Assembly: GCA_003564055.1 (NCBI GenBank) | Contig: PWSG01000312.1 | Span: 1 to 10,610, forward strand | Length of the DNA: 10,610 nucleotides | Source of the DNA: Syntrophomonadaceae bacterium | GTDB lineage: Bacteria; Bacillota; Dethiobacteria; DTU022 | Direction: 5' to 3' | Shown: positions 1-6,701 of the stretch, piece by piece | How the letters are laid out: each line of letters opens with the position of its first letter | How positions within the stretch are numbered: the first letter of the stretch is position 1 | Made by a program: the position numbers and the translations under genes | The notes under the pieces: generated by a model | Seen by the model: only the letters and a program-made list of their open reading frames with translations | What the model was told of the DNA's origin: nothing | The model's database searches: none

Positions 1-150
1 AAAAAGCTCCTTTTTACTTTTTAAGCCTTCAGGGTTTTGACACCACAGGCAGTTTAAAGGACACCCTTTAAAGAAAATTGTTGTTCTGATTCCCGGTCCA
101 TCGTGTAATGAAAATCTTTGGATATTAAAGATAAGGCCTTTTTCGGTCAC
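1..150 (-). CDS. Glycyl radical enzyme activase (radical SAM), N-terminal fragment
   Basis: Reading the minus strand from a GTG at 150-148 gives 50 codons open to the window edge, so the gene is cut at its 3' end. The product starts [20 protein letters not shown] and shows the family hallmarks HDGPGIRT (residues 16-23) and a CX3CX2C radical SAM cluster motif, [10 protein letters not shown] (Cys30, Cys34, Cys37), followed by QNPEG. Known role of the family: it uses SAM and a [4Fe-4S] cluster to install the glycyl radical in a partner GRE in the cytoplasm. The GTG is chosen because it puts the usual start distance before HDGPGIRT and lies 11 nt after AGAGGTG (162-168), a slightly long spacing; no ATG is available upstream in frame. 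It is transcribed divergently from the GRE at 339 and differs from the activase at 2763, so its partner GRE probably lies to the left of the window. Identity as an activase is firm; the partner is unknown. Confidence 0.9.
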   Translation of the reverse strand, partial: MTEKGLIFNIQRFSLHDGPGIRTTIFFKGCPLNCLWCQNPEGLKSKKELF

Positions 151-239
151 TTTTTGATCTGCACCTCTAAAAAATATTATATCACAGAAAAAATGAATCT
201 GAAGCGGTGGCAGAAAGCATGTTTATAATTTATAATAAT

Positions 240-267
240 AATATATTTTAATATAATTTTATTGCAA
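240..267 (-). promoter_or_regulatory. Candidate promoter for the leftward activase
   Basis: On the minus strand TTGCAA (267-262) is followed after 16 nt by TATATT (245-240), a fair sigma-A-like pair that would give a leader of about 80 nt before the GTG at 150. The surrounding DNA is so AT-rich that such matches are expected by chance. Another TATAAT at 181-176 would leave almost no leader before the ribosome binding site. Confidence 0.3.
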
Positions 268-270
268 TAC

Positions 271-302
271 TTGATGCTGCCCTGGTTTGATTATGATATA
301 AT
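271..302 (+). promoter_or_regulatory. Candidate extended -10 promoter for the GRE operon
   Basis: A perfect TATAAT at 297-302 is preceded by TGA at 294-296, giving the extended -10 form TGnTATAAT. The best -35-like word is TTGATG at 271-276, but its 20-nt spacer is longer than the preferred 17, so the extended -10 would carry most of the recognition. The predicted start of transcription is near 309, leaving a leader of about 30 nt before the ATG at 339. Confidence 0.55.
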
Positions 303-309
303 TTAAACG

Positions 310-320
310 TAAACTGTTTA
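310..320. promoter_or_regulatory. Short palindrome at the predicted transcription start, possible operator
   Basis: TAAAC-T-GTTTA is an 11-nt perfect inverted repeat with a one-base centre, placed directly after the candidate -10 and just before the ribosome binding site. A second TAAAC lies at 304-308. The position would suit a repressor of the GRE operon, but the palindrome is short and AT-rich, so chance is a real alternative. Confidence 0.3.
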
Positions 321-321
321 T

Positions 322-330
322 AAGGGAGGT
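322..330 (+). promoter_or_regulatory. Strong ribosome binding site of the GRE gene
   Basis: AAGGGAGGT lies 8 nt before the ATG at 339. It fixes that start over the in-frame internal ATG at codon 18. Confidence 0.8.
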
Positions 331-338
331 ATTTCAAG

Positions 339-2756
339 ATGCCTGAGATAGCGCAGCAAAAGGAAAATGCCGAAATAGAACCCGCTTACATGGCGAGAAT
401 TAAAAGTCTAAAAAAAAGAGTCCTGGACACGCGACCGGAAATGGACCTTGAAAATGCCAGGCTGCTAACCAGGGGTTTTAGCGAAGCTGAAGGAGACCCC
501 CTGGTTCTGCGCAAAGCAAAATCCTTTTATAAGCAGTGTGCTGAAAAAAAAGTTACAATATGGGATGAGGAACTTATTGTTGGTTGTTCCGGCAGTAAGA
601 TCAGGGCCGGGATTCTCTGCGCCGATTCATGCTGGTCTGTTCTTGACAGAGAACTTGATACGATAAGTGATCGCCGTTATGATCCGTTTTACCTGAAACC
701 TGAGGACAGAACTGCATTCATAAATGAGATTAAACCTTACTGGAAGGGTCGTTCCAACTACGAGGAGTGGTTGGCCCAGATACCCGAAGAAACCAGGATA
801 CTACGCGATGCAGGTGTAGTTTATATCGATCGTAAAGCTGTCCGGGGCTGGGGTGAAACAACTGCCGGATATGAGTGGCTGATCAAAGAAGGCTTGACCG
901 GGATCATGGATAAAGTTGAAGCCAAAAAAGCTGAACTGGACATTACCAGGCCTGGTGATTATGAAAAAAAAGTTTATCTGCAAGCCATGCTTATATCTGC
1001 AAAAGGAATAATTAAGCTGGCAGAACGTTATGCGGAAGAGGCAGAACGCCTTGCTTCTAACGAGAAAAATAATCAGCGCAGGAAAGAACTCGAATTGATC
1101 TCTGAGCAATGCCGCCGAGTTCCTGCTTATCCGGCCCGGACTTTTCATGAAGCCCTGCAGTCGCTTTACCTTTACCAGGTTGCGATTTTTATGGAGCAGA
1201 ATGCTGCCAGCTACAATCCAGGGCGCATGGATCAATACTTATGGCCCTATTACAAGGCTGATCTTGAAGCGAGCAGAATTACAGCCGCAAGGGCTCAGGA
1301 ATTGTTAGACTGTCTCTGGGTTAAGTTTAGCGAACCCTGCCTCTTCCAGGATGCCGGTACGGCTGAATTTGCAGCCGGTTATCCAATGTTCCAGAATGTT
1401 TGTGTAGGCGGCGTTGATGAAACCGGGAAAGACGCTGTAAACGAATTATCTTACATGATTTTACAGGCCAGCATGGATGTGAAGCTTTATCAGCCCTCTC
1501 TTTCTGTGCGTTACAGTGTAGCCAAAAATCCGAATAGCTTTCTGCGTAAAATTGTTGAGCTGATTAAACTGGGCACCGGATTTCCGGCCTTTCACAATGA
1601 CGACATTGGCATTAACATGCTTATGAATAAAGGGGTCCCCCTGAAAGAAGCATATGACTGGAATCCCTGTGGCTGTGTCGAGACTAACCTTGAAGGGCGG
1701 ATGCGCCAGTATACCGCTTTGGCTGATATTAATCTTGGCCATATGGTAGAGTTTGCGCTAACAAACGGCCGCAGCAGAAAATATAACCGTGCTGCTGGCG
1801 CCGCAACCGGAGACCCGATGAGCTTTCATTGTTTTGGGGATTTCCTTAATGCTGTAAAAACACAAATTTCCTACACAACCAGGGCAGTTGTTGCCGGCAG
1901 CCATGTTATTGATGAAATCGGTATGAACAGGCCATGCCCCGCCCTCTCCCTGACCTTCAAGGAGTGCATTAAAAATGCCCTTGATTATGCCCGGGGAGGT
2001 GCTAAATATAATGTTGGTAACGGAATTATTCTGATCGGGGTAGCAGACCTTATAAACAGTATTGCTGCTGTAAAGCACCTGGTTTACGATACAGGGCGGG
2101 TATCAATGGAGCAGCTTTTAAAAGCGCTTGAAAATGACTTTCAAGGCTATAGAACCATTGAAAAATTGTGTCTCGAAGCGCCCAAGTACGGTAATAATGA
2201 ACCTTTGCCCGATAAAATAGCAGGAGAAATATTTACCTTTATTGCTGACGAGATTGAAAAATACAGCAGTAAATTCGGGGCAATGACTCCGGGAATTTTA
2301 CCTGTCTCAGGCAACACACCGTTCGGCCTGGAGGTAGGAGCGCTGCCTTCCGGGCGCAGGGCCTGGCTGCCTCTTGCCGACGGTGTAAGCCCCAGCGGCG
2401 GAACCGACTTAAAAGGGCCTGCAGCTGTACTTAATTCAGTAGCCCATATTCCGCACGGACGCTTTGTCCAGGGAACACTTTTAAACATGAAGATTGAACC
2501 GGCTATGCTGCAAACTGAAAACGGCATTACCCAGCTCATGGCACTGCTGAAAAGCATGTGTTCTCTTGGTATATACCATGTTCAGTTTAATGTTATCAAC
2601 CAGGAAACCTTAATCAAAGCCCAGAAGAACCCCGAAAAATACAAAGGCTTGCTGGTTCGTGTAGCCGGTTATACCGCTTACTTCACCGAGCTTGGCAAAG
2701 ATATTCAGGACGAAATAATCGGCCGGACCATGCAGCAGGGCATTTCAGTAGGGTAA
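339..2756 (+). CDS. Glycyl radical enzyme, HypD-like dehydratase/lyase family, substrate unassigned
   Basis: An 805-aa cytoplasmic GRE, full length for the family. The N-terminal PFL-type barrel carries the catalytic thiyl cysteine in GCVET (Cys446, with Glu448 as the general acid/base of GRE eliminases). The C-terminal glycyl radical loop is VRVAGYTAYF, radical Gly777. The chemistry expected is radical 1,2-elimination (loss of water or of an amine), not pyruvate cleavage, which uses adjacent cysteines. Overall sequence recalls trans-4-hydroxy-L-proline dehydratase HypD, including the C-terminal DEIIGRT. Aligned by eye to C. difficile HypD recalled from memory, however, substrate-contact residues Phe152, His160, Asp278, Ser334 and Tyr450 become Arg165, Glu173, Ala290, Ala345 and Ala462; only Phe340 is kept (Phe351). 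HypD is therefore unlikely. The hydroxy-D-proline C-N lyase HplG or an unknown GRE fits better. Cys444 sits two residues before the catalytic Cys446. The activase follows after 6 nt. Family certain, substrate open. Confidence 0.93.
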   Translation: MPEIAQQKENAEIEPAYMARIKSLKKRVLDTRPEMDLENARLLTRGFSEAEGDPLVLRKAKSFYKQCAEKKVTIWDEELIVGCSGSKIRAGILCADSCWSVLDRELDTISDRRYDPFYLKPEDRTAFINEIKPYWKGRSNYEEWLAQIPEETRILRDAGVVYIDRKAVRGWGETTAGYEWLIKEGLTGIMDKVEAKKAELDITRPGDYEKKVYLQAMLISAKGIIKLAERYAEEAERLASNEKNNQRRKELELISEQCRRVPAYPARTFHEALQSLYLYQVAIFMEQNAASYNPGRMDQYLWPYYKADLEASRITAARAQELLDCLWVKFSEPCLFQDAGTAEFAAGYPMFQNVCVGGVDETGKDAVNELSYMILQASMDVKLYQPSLSVRYSVAKNPNSFLRKIVELIKLGTGFPAFHNDDIGINMLMNKGVPLKEAYDWNPCGCVETNLEGRMRQYTALADINLGHMVEFALTNGRSRKYNRAAGAATGDPMSFHCFGDFLNAVKTQISYTTRAVVAGSHVIDEIGMNRPCPALSLTFKECIKNALDYARGGAKYNVGNGIILIGVADLINSIAAVKHLVYDTGRVSMEQLLKALENDFQGYRTIEKLCLEAPKYGNNEPLPDKIAGEIFTFIADEIEKYSSKFGAMTPGILPVSGNTPFGLEVGALPSGRRAWLPLADGVSPSGGTDLKGPAAVLNSVAHIPHGRFVQGTLLNMKIEPAMLQTENGITQLMALLKSMCSLGIYHVQFNVINQETLIKAQKNPEKYKGLLVRVAGYTAYFTELGKDIQDEIIGRTMQQGISVG

Positions 2757-2762
2757 ATACAT

Positions 2763-3719
2763 ATGACTGAAAATCACTTAAGTTTGGCAGGAAATATACT
2801 GAGAATAGAGCGTTCTTCCATTCATGACGGCAGTGGACTAAGAACGGTGGTTTTTTTAAAAGGTTGTCCTTTAAAATGCTCCTGGTGCTCAACCCCTGAA
2901 TCGAGGAATTTTGAATTTGAAAAAGGATTTGCGTCCGAATTTTGTACTGCCTGCGGCAATTGTGCTGCAATATGTGAGAACAATGCTGTTAGTATTGACC
3001 AGGATAACAAAGTTGCAGTTACCGACAGAAGCATTTGCACAGGCTGTTTTAAGTGTGCCGATGCTTGTCCCTCCTACGCAGTAAAACCATATGGAAAAAC
3101 TATGACTGTTTCTGAAGTTATGAACGAAATAAAAAAGGATGAAATCTTCTTTTATCATTCCGGGGGTGGAATTACCTTAAGTGGTGGTGAACCGATCAGT
3201 CAGAGCAGTTTTTCTGCCGTATTGCTCAGGGAGTCTAAAAATATTGGGATTAATACTACAATCGAGAGCTGCTTGTATGGTAATTACAGCAGTATTGAAA
3301 AACTGCTGCCCTGGCTTGATACCCTCTATGCTGATCTTAAGCACATGAATAGGAAAATACACCGAAGATGGATTGGTGAAGATAACCGCCTGATTTTAGA
3401 AAATCTGGTTAAAGTTAATCAAAGTAAATATTCACCGCAGATTGTAATAAGGATACCTTTAGTGCCGGGCTTTAATGACAGCGATGAAAATATGCTGGCT
3501 ACTCTTCAGTTTTGCAAAGGCTTAAACAATTTAAAAGGTCTTGAGCTATTACCTTACCATAGGCTTGGTATTGATACTTATCGTTACCTGGATCTAGATT
3601 ACCAGTGCCGCAGCATATCTCCACCCTCAGCGGAACGGCTCTCGGATCGCATATCTTTCTTAAAAAGGCAGAATAGTGGACTTGCAATTTCTTCCGGAAG
3701 CGGATTTAGCGTAAAATAA
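2763..3719 (+). CDS. Glycyl radical enzyme activase (radical SAM, two ferredoxin clusters)
   Basis: A 318-aa activating enzyme that would generate the Gly777 radical of the GRE just upstream, with which it forms an operon (6-nt gap). The radical SAM motif is C35-PLK-C39-SW-C42. A ferredoxin-like insert follows with two CX2CX2CX3C cluster motifs, C61/C64/C67/C71 and C92/C95/C98/C102, typical of activases of eliminase-type GREs. The SAM-binding segment GGGITLSGGEP is at residues 134-144. The N-terminal hallmark reads HDGSGLRT rather than the common HDGPGIRT, a small deviation also setting it apart from the activase at the left edge. The ATG at 2763 places this motif at the usual depth; the ribosome binding site is weak (TAGGG region over the GRE stop codon), which suggests translational coupling. 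Its last 14 nt overlap the 3' end of the convergent racemase-family gene. Confidence 0.93.
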   Translation: MTENHLSLAGNILRIERSSIHDGSGLRTVVFLKGCPLKCSWCSTPESRNFEFEKGFASEFCTACGNCAAICENNAVSIDQDNKVAVTDRSICTGCFKCADACPSYAVKPYGKTMTVSEVMNEIKKDEIFFYHSGGGITLSGGEPISQSSFSAVLLRESKNIGINTTIESCLYGNYSSIEKLLPWLDTLYADLKHMNRKIHRRWIGEDNRLILENLVKVNQSKYSPQIVIRIPLVPGFNDSDENMLATLQFCKGLNNLKGLELLPYHRLGIDTYRYLDLDYQCRSISPPSAERLSDRISFLKRQNSGLAISSGSGFSVK

Positions 3720-4728
3720 AACCGTTACCCAGCGGATCTTCAGGATCAAGCAGCAGAGTATTTATACCGCAGATGTGAGCTGAACCGGTAACTTTCGGTA
3801 TTACCGCTTTATAAGGACCAAACCGGGTTAGTTCTGCTGCCTCCGCTTTAAAGCAGGAACCGATAATTGATTCAATGACGATACTTTCCCCTAATGCTAT
3901 TTCTCCCCGGGCATAATGCAGAGCAGTCCTGGCGCTTACACCTGTTCCGGTCGGACAGCGGTCCACCTCTCCATCGGCAAAAACACAAACATTACGGCTG
4001 TGATGCTCCGGGTCAAGAGCCTCCCCGATAAAAATAACCCCGTAGAGAAAGCTTAAATCTTCTTCAAAAGGATGTTTGACGGACAGGCTTTTTATGATCG
4101 CTTCTTTGATCTGCGTACCCAGTTCGATTAAACGGCGGAACCCTGCAGCTGCAAGCTCTACACCGACAGGTTCTGCCCTGACAAATGCGTAAAAAGCTCC
4201 GCCGAAAGCAAGATCGAAGCCAACCTGACCCAATCCTGATACTTCAACCTTCTGATCAAGGGCATATACAAAGGATGGAACATTATAAAAAGAAACCTCT
4301 TTAACGCTTTTTCCTTCCCAGTATGGATAAGAGGTAACTCTGCCGGCGGGTGTATCGATTTTTACTTCTTTTTTATTCGCGGCACCTTTGATCATACCAG
4401 TTTCCAATCCAACCTTCGTGACAGCAATGATGCCGTGTCCGCACATGCTGCTGTAGCCTTCATTGTGGGTAAAGATAAGCCCAAAGTCACCGTCGTCAGT
4501 GACTGGCTCAGTTATAATGCAGCCATACATATCAGCGTGGCCGCGCGGCTCCCACATTGTTGCAGTACGCAGGTAATCAAGCTTTTCTCTTGCATAGCGT
4601 CTTTTTTCAAGTATAGTGTTTCCCAGCAAAGGAGGATACCCCTTTGTAAAAATGCGCAGCGGTTCGCCTCCGGTATGGGCATCAATCGCTGTTACCTGCT
4701 GCCAGTTTTCAGGAACTTTCCAGTTCAT
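3706..4728 (-). CDS. Proline racemase superfamily enzyme, probable trans-3-hydroxy-L-proline dehydratase type
   Basis: A 340-aa cytoplasmic enzyme with the superfamily landmarks: DAHTGGEPLRI (residues 16-26), HADMYG (64-69), first catalytic cysteine in MCGHG (Cys96) and the second catalytic loop DRCPTGTGVSA (256-266). Proline racemases and hydroxyproline 2-epimerases have Cys in the second loop (SPCGTG); here that position is Thr260. A Cys/Thr pair is the known mark of trans-3-hydroxy-L-proline dehydratase, which loses water to give delta-1-pyrroline-2-carboxylate. Unusually, Cys258 replaces the common Ser two residues before Thr260, so the loop still contains a thiol. Epimerase activity is thus less likely but not excluded. 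The start overlaps the upstream stop as ATGA and is preceded by a perfect AAGGAGGT (4736-4743, spacing 7). It is the last gene of the importer operon, suggesting that the imported solute or a derivative is its substrate. Confidence 0.85.
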   Translation of the reverse strand: MNWKVPENWQQVTAIDAHTGGEPLRIFTKGYPPLLGNTILEKRRYAREKLDYLRTATMWEPRGHADMYGCIITEPVTDDGDFGLIFTHNEGYSSMCGHGIIAVTKVGLETGMIKGAANKKEVKIDTPAGRVTSYPYWEGKSVKEVSFYNVPSFVYALDQKVEVSGLGQVGFDLAFGGAFYAFVRAEPVGVELAAAGFRRLIELGTQIKEAIIKSLSVKHPFEEDLSFLYGVIFIGEALDPEHHSRNVCVFADGEVDRCPTGTGVSARTALHYARGEIALGESIVIESIIGSCFKAEAAELTRFGPYKAVIPKVTGSAHICGINTLLLDPEDPLGNGFILR

Positions 4729-5948
4729 GCCCTAAACCTCCTTTTCTTTTCATAAAGCCTGCGTATAAAATATATAAGCAAAGCTAAAACAGCAGTGGAA
4801 CCGAAAACCGCCAGGATGCCGACCATGCTTTCCATGTAGGTTGGGTCGATCATTAAAATTAGCCCTAAGACCAGCATTAAGCTTCCAGCTACCAGTTTCA
4901 GCAAACGTCCTCTCTCTTCAGTCATTTTTATTGAGCGCAACCTGATAACGGCTATGAAGAAAATGACCAGCTCGACTGAGAGGTAGGTTAATACATAAAC
5001 GACAAAAAGGGTAATAAAGTAGGTAAACCCCGGGTTGAGTTCGGCAATTAGTGAACTCCATATGAAAGGAAAACCGGCGGTACAGGGCAGTTCTACCAGG
5101 GCTATACCGAGCGCCATTACTACAGTGGCAGTAATCATTGGAATGACTGATTCTGTGTAAAATACCTTGCGCACCTGCTGGTAGTACCTGCTTTTATATT
5201 TTTCCGGTATGGAGAAGGTCAGGCCTTCTTTAAATAAAAGAAAATCTTTTATTGCTACAAGGCCTAATACTATGACTATTGCTGCAACAATATAACTGAT
5301 CCAGAAAAGCTGGGCAGCAAATACCATAATATTTAAGATGCCCAGTATAAATAGGCCGTATACAGACGCAGTAACCAGGAGGAAAGTAAAGCCGACCAGG
5401 AAGATTCTTTTCCTGGAGGCAGAATGTATAATAATGGCCAGCAGGAAGGTTAAAACGAAAAGGGAACAGGGGTTAAAACCGTCGAGAAAGGCGATTATAA
5501 AAGTGCTAAGTAAAATCGGAGAGGCAGACAGGTCTACCTCTCCGATAATTGGTAAGTTCAATAGATTTCTGCGTTCTGCAGCGTCCTTTGCTTCCACGGT
5601 TGCTTCAATGGCATTGATAATATCTTCCTGGACTGCTTCTGTAAAACCAAGCCAAAACTGGTCCCGGTAAACAAGGGTCGGAAAACCACGGACTTCAATG
5701 CCAAGATCTTCGGTGATTTGTTCATACTTTTTACGGCCTTCATCGTCATAGAAAACTTCATAAATCTCTACCTTAACCGGATAATCATCGAACTGATCAA
5801 CATGTTCCTCGGGTTTGCTGCAGGTTGGACAGTATCCCCAGAAATAGTATACTGTACCGGCATTTTCACTGGCCTCTGCAGGCATCAAACTGACAGCAAT
5901 TAGCAGCAATATTATTATTACTACACAGAAGTTCTTATAGAACTTCAT
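4725..5948 (-). CDS. Exported thioredoxin-like domain fused to DsbD/CcdA-like membrane electron carrier
   Basis: A 407-aa membrane protein. Residues 1-26 form a signal peptide or anchor (hydrophobic 8-22, AEA before 27). Residues about 32-120 are a thioredoxin-fold domain outside the membrane, with active site C40-P-T-C43 and the cis-proline loop GFPT (Pro90). About six to eight membrane segments follow from residue 145, with the two cysteines characteristic of CcdA/DsbD carriers, in FNPC (Cys161) and ELPCTAG (Cys289), and a basic tail (KKRRFRA). Known family role: moving reducing equivalents from cytoplasmic thioredoxin across the membrane to an outer thiol partner. Domain order differs from DsbD, whose thioredoxin domain is C-terminal. 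It lies 33 nt after livF and overlaps the racemase-family gene by 4 nt. Its own ribosome binding site is weak. Its presence in an amino-acid importer operon is unexplained; the importer's binding protein, with a cysteine pair, is a possible client. Function as a thiol-redox protein is well supported, the target is not. Confidence 0.85.
   Translation of the reverse strand: MKFYKNFCVVIIILLLIAVSLMPAEASENAGTVYYFWGYCPTCSKPEEHVDQFDDYPVKVEIYEVFYDDEGRKKYEQITEDLGIEVRGFPTLVYRDQFWLGFTEAVQEDIINAIEATVEAKDAAERRNLLNLPIIGEVDLSASPILLSTFIIAFLDGFNPCSLFVLTFLLAIIIHSASRKRIFLVGFTFLLVTASVYGLFILGILNIMVFAAQLFWISYIVAAIVIVLGLVAIKDFLLFKEGLTFSIPEKYKSRYYQQVRKVFYTESVIPMITATVVMALGIALVELPCTAGFPFIWSSLIAELNPGFTYFITLFVVYVLTYLSVELVIFFIAVIRLRSIKMTEERGRLLKLVAGSLMLVLGLILMIDPTYMESMVGILAVFGSTAVLALLIYFIRRLYEKKRRFRA
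4736..4743 (-). promoter_or_regulatory. Consensus ribosome binding site of the racemase-family gene
   Basis: AAGGAGGT on the minus strand, 7 nt before the ATG at 4728. It lies inside the end of the preceding membrane-protein gene, so the two are translationally coupled, and it settles the start. Confidence 0.8.
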
Positions 5949-5981
5949 CAGTGTTAACTCAACCCCATCATTATCCTAAAA

Positions 5982-6701
5982 TCATTCTCCAAGATAAGCT
6001 TTTACAATACTTTCATCTTTGCTCATCTCTTCAGCGCTGCCCTCCATAACAATCTCACCGGTTTCCAGAACATAGGCCCGGTTGGCAAACTTCAGGGCAG
6101 CCTTGGCGTTCTGCTCAACAAGGAGAATCGTTGTCCCCTGCTCCTTGTTAATTTGCTTGATTATATCCATAATGTTTTTTACAATAAGCGGAGCAAGGCC
6201 CATGGAAGGCTCATCTAAAAGCAGCAGTTTTGGCTCCGTCATTAAAGCGCGGCCCATGGCCAGCATCTGCTGCTCACCACCGGAGAGGAAACCGCCCATC
6301 TGCTGCTGTCTCTCCCCCAGTACAGGAAACAACTCGTAAACCCGTTCCAGCCTTTTTTTGCGGACATCATTGTCATGAAGGGTAAAAGAGCCCAGCTCAA
6401 GGTTTTCCTTAACCGTCAGTTCTTTAAATATCATGCGACCTTCAGGGACATGAATTACCCCCATTTCAACTATGCTATGCGGCCGCTTGTAAGTAATATC
6501 CTCTCCATTAAAGATAACGCTTCCGGATGATGCATTTATTAAACTTGATATCGTCTTAAGTGTTGTGCTTTTACCGGCGCCATTGGCGCCAAGTAGAGCA
6601 ACTATCTCACCTTCCTGCACGTCAATGTTAATGCCTCGCAGGGCATAAATCTGACCGTAGCGGGTTTCTAAATTTTTAAGTGAAAGGACTGGCTCGCTCA
6701 T
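5982..6701 (-). CDS. livF: Branched-chain-amino-acid-type ABC transporter ATPase LivF
   Basis: A 239-aa cytoplasmic ATPase, the normal LivF length. Walker A is GANGAGKST (residues 38-46), the ABC signature LSGGEQQ (139-145) and Walker B LLLLDEP (159-165). The H-loop position reads VEQN, the usual LivF form with Gln in place of His. It pairs with LivG under the LivH/LivM channel to power import. The ATG overlaps the livG stop as ATGA, and its ribosome binding site GGAGGAGG is supplied by the codons for the glutamate run at the end of LivG. Substrate specificity cannot be read from this subunit; the family imports branched-chain and other amino acids, amides and urea. Confidence 0.95.
   Translation of the reverse strand: MSEPVLSLKNLETRYGQIYALRGINIDVQEGEIVALLGANGAGKSTTLKTISSLINASSGSVIFNGEDITYKRPHSIVEMGVIHVPEGRMIFKELTVKENLELGSFTLHDNDVRKKRLERVYELFPVLGERQQQMGGFLSGGEQQMLAMGRALMTEPKLLLLDEPSMGLAPLIVKNIMDIIKQINKEQGTTILLVEQNAKAALKFANRAYVLETGEIVMEGSAEEMSKDESIVKAYLGE

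Larger units (their letters stand above)
151..338. other. Divergent intergenic region with AT-rich core
   Basis: This 188-nt gap separates two divergent genes, the activase fragment (minus) and the GRE (plus). It holds no plausible gene. A stretch at about 221-262 is almost pure A/T with several overlapping TATAAT-like words on both strands, so exact promoter assignment by eye is ambiguous. Both genes must be driven from here, which makes the region a natural place for shared control of the two glycyl radical systems. Confidence 0.75.

Noticed and set aside
221..262. AT-rich tract as an origin or repeat array
   Set aside because: It is only about 40 nt, without iterated units or DnaA-box-like words; it is ordinary promoter-region DNA.
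801..2557. Several minus-strand frames of 93-144 aa within the GRE gene
   Set aside because: All lie antisense to a continuous 805-aa GRE with clear catalytic motifs and show no features of their own.
339..2756. Assignment of the GRE as pyruvate formate-lyase or as HypD
   Set aside because: Pyruvate formate-lyase needs two adjacent catalytic cysteines, absent here. HypD is disfavoured because five of six recalled substrate-contact residues are replaced.
3706..4728. Simple proline racemase or 4-hydroxyproline 2-epimerase
   Set aside because: The second catalytic Cys of those enzymes is Thr260 here. Kept only as a lesser alternative because of Cys258.
4435..4755. Plus-strand frame of 106 aa near the start of the racemase-family gene
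   Set aside because: It is antisense to a well-supported enzyme gene and to the end of the membrane-protein gene, has no ribosome binding site and no family-like motif.
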